Below are positions 12,503 through 21,345 of a stretch of 64,000 bases of DNA, in pieces; the stretch's first letter is position 1, and each line of letters opens with the position of its first letter. The notes below the pieces were generated by a model, which was not told the DNA's origin, did not search any database, and worked only from the letters and a program-made list of their open reading frames with translations. A program made the translations under genes and the position numbers. The stretch comes from Aegilops tauschii subsp. strangulata (lineage: Eukaryota > Streptophyta > Magnoliopsida > Poales > Poaceae), in NCBI RefSeq assembly GCF_002575655.3, contig NC_053040.3, positions 361,396,267 through 361,460,266 on the forward strand, in the 5' to 3' direction.

Positions 12503-13768
12503 ATGTATTTGAACTGCCCAGACGTTGTATGATAAACCAAGGCTTTGTAATATATTTTTGCCTTTTATCTTAAAGTATTTTTCCTCATGTGCGGTCGTTT
12601 TTATTCCTGAGAATTTGCCAGTCGTCGGCTTCAGCCCCCACGTAGATACTACGGGGGTGTTCAGAATTGCACATGACCACACTTGACCCAACGTCTTGGT
12701 CCATAAAGGAGGTGTCAGTGCGGCGAACCAGGCAATCAGACTATGCGGCTTTATCACTCTCATTTAGCCATAGGAGTTTGACAATGGGACTGTAAAATAG
12801 CCCCTGGTGCGTATGCGGCTATCCGAACTTGGATGCCTGATGCACATGACTGGAAGAGAACCAGTCATTCGTATAATACGGAAGAAATCGCTAGAGATTT
12901 AGTAAGTCGCTGAATTGCTGACCAGCTCTCGCCGCATCATGACAGTCAGTTTTCGACTTTCTCTACTGAGGTGCTTAACCGGGCGAACCAGAAACACAAT
13001 CTCAGTAGTTCTCCCTTTACTACCTTAGCCGAACAAGCGGAACGTAAGGTAGTAAACACAGGAGCCGGGCAACCCAACTATTGACCAAAGACATGATTCG
13101 GAGCCGATGCATATAATATAGTATTCGGGACACCGAAGTCTACTCTGAGAGTGTCCGGACTTTCTGTTTTCGAAAATATATATAGCTGAATAGAGCCCCT
13201 GGCGATTTAATTCGTGCCGAGGTGCATACACCAATCTGACTTAAAGGGGGAAGACAGATTAAGAAATAAGCCAATACCGAACAAGGTTGGGCGAAACTGT
13301 TTCCATTATAGTCTGATTGGTACGTCAAAACGTATTTTTACAGAAGATGCCATAAGCATCAAGGCTATTTTACATGCCGAAAACAAGGGAAATCTGTATA
13401 CAGGTCCTAAAAAAGGAAAAGATGATCTTGAAGATCTTTTGGACACTCTGCCGCATGTCTGCGCCGCTTTTCTCCTTGGTGTATGATCCTTTGAGAGGAT
13501 CAACGATCGAGTATACATAAGGGGCCTGGAAAAGGGCCCTTGGTACCATCGAAAAGTGGTGTGGTGTGGTTTGTAAAGAACCTGAAAAATAAAAATAAGA
13601 AGAAAAAGGGGAAGAATATGAGGGTCCGGATAGGGTCGAGCCGTATCGTGGACTTTTATTTTTAGTATGCCTCCGTCCCTGCCCATGGTATCTTTAGTGC
13701 GTAGTTATGTACGCACGGTACGTATGCCACTATCAGGTTGGGGTTTTGGCAGAGGCCGAATTGCTAAT
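12503..13768. other. Non-coding stretch between the antisense gene and the protease end
   Basis: No reverse transcriptase, RNase H or integrase similarity is seen on either strand. In autonomous relatives, pol follows the protease directly here, so this is where pol is missing. The 12503-12600 part may hold the 3' end of the antisense transcript. Confidence 0.5.
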
Positions 13769-16700
13769 CTAGCTCTGGACGAGCCGGACTATTATTCTGC
13801 AGGGTAGACCGGACTCGCTTGAAAGCGTCCGGGGGCTTGACTGCCGATGTATTGATAAGGCCACCCTGTACTTCGGCTGCGAGGGCCGTGGTATGCTTCT
13901 CAGTACGGAGGGAGCGTCCATTTTTCCATTGACTGTTATAACGCTGTGTGGTCCGGGCATCTTGAGCTTGAGATATGCATAGTGCGGGACCGCATTGAAA
14001 CGGGCGAAGGCGGTCTGTCCGAGCAGTGCGTGATAACCATTGCGGAAGGGGACGATGTCGAAGATCAAGTCTTCGCTTCGGAAGTTGTCTGGTGAACCGA
14101 AGACCACTTCCAATGTTATTGAGCCAGTGCAGCGGGCCTCTACACCAGGTATTACTCCTTTAAAGGTGGTTTTAGTGGGCTTGATTCTTGACGGATCGAT
14201 GCCCATTTTGCGTACAGTGTCCTGATAAAGCAGGTTAAGGCTACTGCCGCCGTCCATAAGGACTCGCGTAAGATGGAATCCGTCGATGATTGGATCGAGG
14301 ACCAATGCTGCCGATCTTCCATGGCGGATACTGGTCGGATGGTCTCTACGATCAAAAGTGATCGGGCAGGCTGACCATGGGTTAAATTTTGGGGCAACTG
14401 GCTCTATGGCATAAATGTCCCTTAGTGCGCGCTTGTGCTCCCGCTTGGGGATATGAGTAACATAGATCATGTTCATTGTTTTTACCTCGGGGGGAAATTT
14501 CTTTTGCCCCCCTGTGTTCGTTGGGCGAGGCTCTTCATCGTCGTCCTCGTTGGGTGGCCCTTTCCCCTTATGTTCGGTGTTTAGCTTACCGGCTTGTTTA
14601 AAGACCCAACAGTTTCTGTTGGAATGATTGGCAGGCTTGTCAAGGGCGCCATGAATCTGGCAAGGCCGATCGAGTATTCTGTCCAAACTGGATGGACCAT
14701 CTTTGTTTCCTTTGAATGGCTTCTTCCGCTGACCGGGTTTAGAGCCACTGAATCTGGCGTTGATTGCCGTGTCTTTGGTTTCTTCGTTGTTGCTTCGACG
14801 CTTGTGTCTGTTGCGCCGTGGCTTGCCGTTGCCGTCTCAAGCTTCAGAGGTGCCATGGTCGCTGGTGCTATTGCTTCTATGAGCTAGCCAACTATCTTCT
14901 TCCACGCAAAAGCGGGTCATAAGTGTTGTGAGAGCTGCCATGGACTTCGGTTTTTCTTGGCCGAGGTGTCGGGCGAGCCACTCATCATGGATGCTGTGTT
15001 TAAAGGTCGCGAGGGCTTCGGTGTCCGGACAATTGACAATTTGGTTCTTTTTAATTAAGAACTTGATCCAGAGCTTCCGGGCTGACTCTCCGGGTTGCTG
15101 GACTATGTGACTGAGGTCATCCGCATCTGGAGGCCGAACATAGGTACCTTGGAAGTTGTCTCTAAAGGCATCTTCCAAATCTTCCCATCTACCAATAGAG
15201 TTTTCTGGGAGGCTGTTTAGGCAGTGCCGAGCTGGTCCCTTTAGTTTTAGCGGGAGGTACTTAATGGCATGGAGATCGTCACCGCGGGCCATGTGGATAT
15301 GGAGAAGAAAATCTTTGATCCATACTGCCGGATCTGTCGTTCCATCATATGATTCAATGTTCACGGGCTTAAACCCTTCTGGGAACTGGTGCTCCATTAT
15401 CTCATCGGTGAAGCATAAGGGCTGAGCAGCGCCTCTGTATCGGGCAACGTCACGATGGAGTTCGGATGACGTCCGTATCCGGTTTTCGGCCCGGGTGAGG
15501 TTGTGCTTATCGCGCGAGGCCTCATGGTCGTCTTCTCGTGTTGGAGCACGCCCCCTTGATCCATAGATTGATCTGGTCTGACCAGCTCTATTGTCCAGGT
15601 CCTTACGTAGGTCGTAGGTGTAGCCCGTAGCTGCTACCTCCTTGCCTCTACGGCGGGGAGGTGCGGGCTGGTGTTTGGCGTAAGTGGCTGCTCTGTCTCG
15701 CCCACGTGGTGGTCGGTCCGGTTCGTCAACAGCTTTATACTTTGGCGGTATTGGCTCAAGAGCCTCGTCGTCAAATTGTGGTAGTATCTTGCGCTTCGGG
15801 TAGCTCTTTGTTGGGCGTTCGAGGTCGTATTCTTCGGCTGCCAGGACTTTGGTCCATCTGTCGTTGAGTGTATCCTGTTTGGCTTGAAGCTGCTGCTACT
15901 TCTTTTTTAGGCTTCTCACTGTTGCGATTAGCTGGTGCTTGAAGCGCTCTTGCTCGAGGGGTTCCTCTGGCATGATGAAATCTTCGTCGCCGAGGCTCAC
16001 ATCATCTTCGGAGAGTGGTAGATAATTACTATCCTCTGAATCCTCATTGCCGACTGGCTCATATGGGTTGACTTGCCCCTCCTCCCAATCATCCTGTTCG
16101 GATGTTGGCTCAACGGGGGCTTCAGGGTCTTCGGCGTTCTCCGGAGTGCTATTGGCTTCGGTGCCGGTATTACTGTCTTTTTTGCGACGCAATTTTGAGC
16201 GGCGCTGCTGACGTCGACGCTTTGGAGGTGCCTCAGCAGGCTTGTCCTCAACCGGATCCTTCATGTCGTCGTCGCCATCCTCTTTGGGTGTGTTCACCAT
16301 ATACACATCATATGTGGAGGTGGCCGTCCAACGTCTGGTAAACGGCGGGTCTTGGCCTTGTTCGTCTCCGGCATCGTCGTTTGTGCTGTCGATGTCTTCG
16401 GAGGCATAGTCCAGCATGGCAGTTAAGTCCTCTATAGTGGCTATGAAGTGGGTGGTGGGTGGGACGTAAAATTCCCCGCTTTCAGCCCCTAGTCCGGGCT
16501 GAGCGTAGTTCGGAAGTGATTCCTCTGCGATGGCGAGGGATCGCATTAAGTCCAGAGCCTCGTTTAAGAGCGAGGCTTGGACGGGGGAACGAGAGTCCGT
16601 GGAGCTAGGCAGGGCAGGAGCCTCCTGGCCATGCTCACGTGACGTGGACCTCGAGAGTTTGGAGCTGGTATCCGGGGGCGAGTTCGGCTCTTCAATGAAA

Positions 16701-17068
16701 GGGGGAGCCCGGTTCGACTCCGGGCTTGCCGATGACGCAGCCCCCTCCGGATCTCCGATAGTGAGCTCCATAATTGCAGAGAGTCCGGTGGGCTCTAAAC
16801 TCCCATCTTCGGATCTGGTAGTTTGCTCCGGATTAACGGCCAGAGCGGTGATCGGGGCCGCGAATCCTTCGAAGATTAAGTCTCCTCGGATATCAGCGAC
16901 ATAGTTCAGATTTCCGAAACTGATCTAATGACCAGGGGTGTAGCTGTCGATCTGTTCAAGGTGGCCAATCGAGTTGGCACGCAGCGCGAAGCCGCCGAAC
17001 ATGAAAATTTGTCCGGGGAGAAAAGTCTCCCCTGAAACAGCATCGTTGTGGATGATTGATCGAGCCAT
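13769..17068 (-). pseudogene. Gypsy gag-protease reading frame with three nonsense codons
   Basis: One frame runs from ATG at 17068-17066 to the stop at 13769, about 1100 codons. It is broken only by stops at 16925-16927, 15896-15898 and 14837-14839; all segments are in the same phase. The start region has the lineage motif LPGQIFMFGGF. A long acidic and basic linker follows. A gag capsid domain (15397-14837) contains DGTTDPAVWIKDF and PARHCLNSLPENS. Next comes a Lys/Arg-rich stretch with Cys and His, then the protease-like region with MDGGSSLN in place of the usual DTG/DSG and ALLGQTAFARF. Reverse transcriptase does not follow. The few, separate nonsense codons suggest recent loss. Confidence 0.85.
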
Positions 17069-17100
17069 CGAACCTTCTGTCGACGGCACAGTGGAACTCT

Positions 17101-17115
17101 CAATGAAAGCACCAA
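17101..17115 (-). other. Primer binding site region
   Basis: Immediately inside the 5' LTR the minus strand reads TTGGTGCTTTCATTG. The same position in the third copy reads TTGGTGCTTCCATTG (61925-61939). I cannot name the tRNA with confidence. Confidence 0.55.
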
Positions 17116-17586
17116 TGTCGGTGTCAAAACCGGCCGATCTCGGGTAGGGGATCCCGAACTGTGCGTCTGAGGATCGAAGGTAACAGGAGGCAGGGGACAC
17201 GATGTTTACCCAGGTTCGGGCCCTCTTAATGGAGGTAATACCCTACTTCCTGCTTGATTGACTTTGATGAGTATAGGGGTTACAAGAGTCGATCTACCTC
17301 AAGATCGTAATGGCTAAACCCTAGATGTCTAGCCTATATGATTTGTTATAGCCTCTACGGACTAAACCCTCCGATTTATATAGACACCGGAGGGGCCTAG
17401 GGTTGTACAGAGTCGGTTTACAGAGAAAGGAAACTACTCGTCCGGACGCCAAGCTTGCCATCCATGCAAAGGAGAGTCCCATCCGGACACGGGGGAAGGC
17501 CTTCTATCTTGTCTTCACGGCCCATCAGTCCGTCCCATGTCACATAGCCCGGACGCCCGGGGACCCCCTTATCCAGGACTCCCTCA
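17116..17586 (-). repeat. 5' LTR of the Gypsy element, with promoter
   Basis: This 471-bp copy pairs with 7017-7489. A TATA motif (TATATAAA on the minus strand) is at 17375-17382, so transcription should run leftward through gag. Confidence 0.9.
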
Positions 17587-17591
17587 GTCAT

Positions 17592-17966
17592 ATCACATCG
17601 AATTCCTCCAAAGAATCCTATAGTTCATATATGAACTAGGGTTCATCTTCACAAAACTAGGGTTCATATGCATCACATCAAAAGAAAATCCTATAGTTCA
17701 TATATTCACAAAACTAGGGTTCATATGCATCACATCAAAAAAATCCTATAGTTCATATATGAACTAGGGTTCATCTTCACAAAACCATACCAACTATTGC
17801 CTAGAGTTCATATCTAACTCATTTCCTCCACTAGAAACAATCTAAATCAATCATAGCGTTCAAAAAGTTTAAATCTAATTCAAAAATGGGAGGGATTTGA
17901 ATCAAATAATGCGACGAATCGAAAGGTGTTTGACTAAAACTAATTGGAGGGATCGAAAGAGCTTAC
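17592..17966 (-). other. 5' part of PMD intron 1 with short direct repeats
   Basis: This continues the PMD intron on the far side of the Gypsy insertion. Two motifs, CCTATAGTTCATAT and AACTAGGGTTCAT, recur several times at about 17620-17790, forming a degenerate tandem array of roughly 60-70 bp units. No gene is seen. Confidence 0.55.
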
Positions 17967-18120
17967 TTTTCTCTTTTCGGGGCCATCTCGATCCACAAAA
18001 ACGGTGAACAAACGACGAAGATCAGAGGGGGAGTGGAGGAGATGAGAGAGGGGCGAGTTGGAACTGCTATGTTCTTGGGGGCGGCTGGGTGGGGGGAGGG
18101 GGTGGGCCGGCCGGCCCACA

Positions 18121-18133
18121 GGTTATATATGTC
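18121..18133 (-). promoter_or_regulatory. Likely TATA box of the PMD pseudogene
   Basis: The minus strand reads GGACATATATAACC about 140 bp upstream of the exon 1 ATG (17986). This is a normal distance for a short 5' leader. Confidence 0.45.
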
Positions 18134-18350
18134 CATACCCTACCGCCAGGAGCAGCGGCGGTAAGGTGTGACGGAGGGGGACGGGAGGCCGTTAACGCTG
18201 CTGACGTGGATAAGTTTCCTACCGCCGGGCCTCGTGACATTAGGTTGCCTGACCCTACCGCCGGGCCTCGTGACATTAGGTTGCCTGACCCTACTGCCGG
18301 GCCTCGTGATGGTAGGAAAAATGGTCAGATTTCAAAAAAAATTCAAACGT
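18134..18350. repeat. TACCGCC motif region with a 36-bp tandem repeat
   Basis: Just upstream of the PMD promoter the motif CTACCGCC and its complement GGCGGTA recur. From about 18219 a 36-bp unit beginning CTACCGCCGGGCCTCGTGAC is repeated nearly three times, the last copy with ACTGCC. Confidence 0.75.
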
Positions 18351-18439
18351 GTCAGACCCCCAATTTAGACCACAAAAGGGTTAAAACACAAAATTTTGCC
18401 ACCACAGGTGCTGATCCTATACAAGTTGCCCCATTGATT

Positions 18440-19085
18440 TGACCCCCGCAGGGTTTGTGCCTCTCGCCGGCTCCGCCGCAGGTCCGCCTCGTCTCCGGTG
18501 GCCCTAGGGCCATGGGAGCGCGGTGGATCCTGACAAGGACCGGCGGGAGGGCTCCATTGTTAGTCGTTTCTTCGAGATTTGTTAGGGTTTGTGTCCTACT
18601 CAGGAAGACGAGACAGTGGCGGCTCCCTGAAGATGGAATAAATGTCTCCCCGCCTAGTCCCCGTTCCGGTGGTGCGTCTAGCATCGTTGGTGGGCGTGTG
18701 GAGGTGTGTCTCCGGCGGATCTATCCTCGGTGGATTTGCTTGGATCTGGTTGTGGTTTGTCTATGTTCATGTGTCTTCAGGTTGGATCCTTTCGATCTAC
18801 GTTATTCTTCATCAGCGGCAGTTGCTGTTCTGGTGCGCTGGTCCTACGGGGCCTTAGCACGACGACTTCCCAACTGGCTACTACAACAAGTTGTGCCTGA
18901 CTACGACGAGGGAGGGGTGATGACGGCCGCGCGCCTTCGGCTCGCTTCAGTGACTGTAGTCGTCGCTAGGTGGTCTACGGATCTGGATGTAATTTTTATT
19001 ATTTCTAGTGTTTGTTGTACTGCTATGATAGAAGATGAATAGATTGAAAGTTTTCTCGAAAAAAGAAAAAAGAAGAAGAGAAGGA
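18440..19085 (+). mobile_element. LINE-like (non-LTR) 3' terminal fragment
   Basis: A GC-rich stretch is followed by an AT-rich tail (GATGAATAGATTGAAAGTTT) that ends in an A-rich run at about 19060-19085. This is the layout of a truncated non-LTR retroelement 3' end. The frame spanning 18455-19042 shows no protein motif and is not called. No convincing target duplication was found. Confidence 0.35.
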
Positions 19086-19397
19086 TGGGTTACCGGCTTT
19101 CCTGTCACTGGAAAGTGGGCACAGTGGGCATGCATCGTGGCCGTACATGTCTAGTCTCGTAGGTACCTGTAGGTTGCACAGGTCAGATCTACGAGTCGAG
19201 CAGTGGTAAATTTTGAAGCAGAGTAGAACAGTACACAAACATTAATCGTTGAGCGAGTGCACACGCAATGGCCAGCGCCTGGAGATTAGCAGGCGAAGCT
19301 GCAATCGGACGATAGCATAGCATCCAGACCATCCCGTACACTGCGCCCGACAGGTAGTGGAAGAATTCGTGGAAGGGCAGGAAATATGTGTTTTTCT

Positions 19398-19570
19398 TTT
19401 TTTGAGAACGGCCATCAAGGAGCTTTATTCATTTTGGCGGATTACATCCGATGGCAAAACATAAGTACTAGTAGAAAGTAATCTTTTTTTGAGAACGGCC
19501 ATCAAGGAGCTTTATTCATTTTGGTGGATTACATCCGATGGCAAAACATAAGTACTAGTAGAAAGTAAGG
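19398..19570 (-). repeat. Two tandem copies (87 bp) of a LINE-type 3' tail
   Basis: GAGAACGGCCATCAAGGAGC occurs at 19404 and again at 19491, and the copies are almost identical through AGTAGAAAGTAA. On the minus strand each copy carries AATAAAGCTCC, a polyadenylation-type signal, and ends in an A run. This is how truncated Triticeae LINE ends look. Confidence 0.6.
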
Positions 19571-19872
19571 GATTACATCAAGAGATAGATAGTCTGACAC
19601 TCACACTAGAGCTTCCTTTCCTAAAAAAAAACACTAGAGCTTCGTTAGTGCATTTTCAGCACAGACTCTTAAACCGTCTGTATAATACGGACCGAGTGGT
19701 TCGGATGAGTTGTGCCATCCAACACGATCCTGTATCGATCCGCCGGACGGTCTGGACCACTTTTTCAGCAAACTGAAACCAAATGTGCGGGTTTTGCGGG
19801 AGTGTGGACTCCAACACCACCGGCCCACCCAAAAGGCAGGCGAAGCCCACGCTTTTGTTGCTACCCGCCATG

Positions 19873-19886
19873 TTTTCGCGGCAAAA
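19873..19886. promoter_or_regulatory. E2F-like site upstream of the small ORF
   Basis: TTTTCGCGGCAAAA is a near-palindrome matching the TTTSSCGC core recognised by plant E2F/DP factors. It lies about 95 bp upstream of the ATG at 19981. Activity is inferred only. Confidence 0.3.
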
Positions 19887-19980
19887 TCCCCAATCTCTTC
19901 TTCCATCCCACCGCTCCCCACCAACCCCCGCCCTTTTATCCCACTCTCTTCTTCCCGCTCACCGCCGTTGTCGCCGCCGC

Positions 19981-20193
19981 ATGGAACCAGAGGAGAGCCT
20001 GCTGGAGATAGAGGACATGTTGGAGGTACTGGAGGATTCGACCATCGCGCTCGCTCGGAAGATCAACTCGGCGATGCGGCAAAAGCGTTGCGTCAAAGTG
20101 AAAGCCACAAAGGAGGAGACCCTCAACAAGCGCGCCGCCGGCGGAGGGCGTGCTGGTCGTGGAGGAGGTGGAGGTCGTGGTGGCGGTGCGTAG
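19981..20193 (+). CDS. Small 70-residue ORF with acidic N-terminus and RGG-type tail, or first exon of a gene
   Basis: The frame starts MEPEESLLEIEDMLEVLED, continues with a basic middle (MRQKRCVKVKATK) and ends in Arg/Gly repeats (GRAGRGGGGGRGGGA). The leucine and acidic pattern at residues 5-25 would fit a short amphipathic helix. I do not recognise the family. The ATG follows a pyrimidine-rich, leader-like stretch with a CCGCCGC context. A GGCGGTGCGT sequence at the 3' end could be a splice donor, making this an exon 1 whose remainder was replaced by the LTR-like repeat that begins about 20230. Frames upstream of this ATG are open by chance. Confidence 0.35.
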   Translation: MEPEESLLEIEDMLEVLEDSTIALARKINSAMRQKRCVKVKATKEETLNKRAAGGGRAGRGGGGGRGGGA

Positions 20194-20229
20194 ATGGTGT
20201 TGCCCACTGTACAGACGCTGCCATGGTGA

Positions 20230-21345
20230 AAGTGCAACTAATCCTCGGATGGTTTTTGTAATTAATAACAACATATATGTCATTGATCTAATGAACATTG
20301 ATGATAGATTTCAGAAAAGATCAATGATTGGCATGGTAAGGACCAATGGATGTGGACCCCTCAAAATGTCAAGGACTAGAATTGTCTACCCCAAGACTAC
20401 ATTTTTTGTTTAGTGACCCAAGATCACATTGAGTCCCTTAGGAAAGCCAATACTATTAAAAGGGGATGAGGTATTGGTGATGATGTTGTTGCTCAAGTGC
20501 TTAGTGATATTGCTCCAAGAACCCTCAATCACTTTCTCAAAACACATCTATCCAAAACCCTAAATCTTCATTTCAGTCCCACCAATATCACCTACTTCGG
20601 ACCCACCAAGATGACCCTTCCATTGCCACAACAAAAACCCTAGTAATTCGGTCTGACCGAAATGGTTCTCGGTCCCACTGATACGGCCTGAACCAGTTTC
20701 TGTGATGAAGGAGCTTCATTACGGAATCACCCAGATGAACCAATCGGAATTACCGAAACGAGGTTTTGCCCTAGCCATTGCACTTCGGTCCCACCGAGTT
20801 GGTATAATCGGTCTCACCGAAAAGCCTAACGGTCAAGTCTTTTGCACTAGTCGGTCTCACCGAGATTTCACGGTGCCACCGAGTTGAGTCAAAGACTTGT
20901 AATGGTTGGATTTTTTGTGCTGCCTATTTATACCCTTCCATCACCACTTACTCTAAAAGAGAGCCATGAGAATGAAACACAACTTCCGCCATTTATTTCC
21001 TGAGAGAGAACTACCTACTCATGTGTTGAGATCAAGAGATTTCATTTCTACCATTTGAACCTCGATTTCTAGCCTCTTCAAGTTGCTTTCCACTTCAATC
21101 CTTCTCCTACCCAAGCCAAATCTGCGAGAGAGAGATTGAGTGTTGAGGAGTCTATCATTTGAAGCACAATAGCAAGGGATTCATCACCAACACAATATCT
21201 ATTACCTTTTGAAGAGTGGTGTCCCCTAAATTGGTTAGGTGTCACTTGGGTGCCTCCAAGATCATGTGGAGTTGAACCAAGGAGTTTGTAAGGGCAAGAA
21301 AATCGCCTACTTCGTGAAAATCTACCCGAGTGCAAAGTGCATGAT
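20230..21345 (+). repeat. LTR-like repeat rich in TCGGT..ACCGA motifs
   Basis: It starts TGCAACTAATCCTCGGATGG and contains at least eight motifs of the type CGGTCTCACCGA or CGGTCCCACCGA between 20660 and 20885. A promoter-like TATTTATACCC follows at about 20925, then a stretch ending near GTGAAAATCTACCC. I recall this as an abundant unclassified Triticeae LTR family; the 3' end appears truncated. No coding capacity is seen. Confidence 0.5.

Larger units (their letters stand above)
7017..17586 (-). mobile_element. Complete Gypsy LTR retrotransposon lacking pol (non-autonomous)
   Basis: LTRs at 7017-7489 and 17116-17586 are nearly identical, start TGAGGGAGTCCTGG and end ACACCGACA on the minus strand. 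The five bases outside both ends are GTCAT (7012-7016 and 17587-17591). Reading from 17586 leftward come the 5' LTR, primer site, a long gag-protease frame (17068-13769), about 1.3 kb without a recognised gene, an opposite-strand spliced gene (8041-12502), and the 3' LTR. No reverse transcriptase or integrase motif is seen, so movement must have depended on enzymes from a relative. The lineage resembles the Triticeae Fatima/Sabrina groups, but this name is from memory. Confidence 0.92.
5699..17986 (-). pseudogene. Plant mobile domain (PMD) protein gene, split by transposons and frameshifted
   Basis: Four exons read on the minus strand. Exon 1 (17986-17967) starts MAPKRE and ends at a GTAAGC donor. 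Exon 2 (6760-6664) follows a TTTTTTTAG acceptor and ends at GTAAGT. Exon 3 (6587 to about 6004) has a CAG acceptor. Exon 4 (5913-5699) follows TTTTGTAG and is cut by the CACTA end. Phases agree: exon 1 leaves two bases and exon 2 supplies one. Exons 2 and 3 carry the aminotransferase-like PMD pattern (MLDPTF, RMWGHG, MITGLPLEG, DFLADWD). Proteins of this type are linked to silencing in Arabidopsis (MAIN/MAIL1), but most grass copies ride in repeats. Lesions: one missing C in a C run near 6254 shifts the frame, and the exon 3 donor reads GGGAAGTG. Intron 1 contains the whole Gypsy element 7017-17586. Confidence 0.75.

Noticed and set aside
18455..19042. 195-codon frame in the LINE-like fragment
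   Set aside because: It has no reverse transcriptase or other motif and ends near the A-rich tail; it is more likely untranslated sequence of a truncated element.
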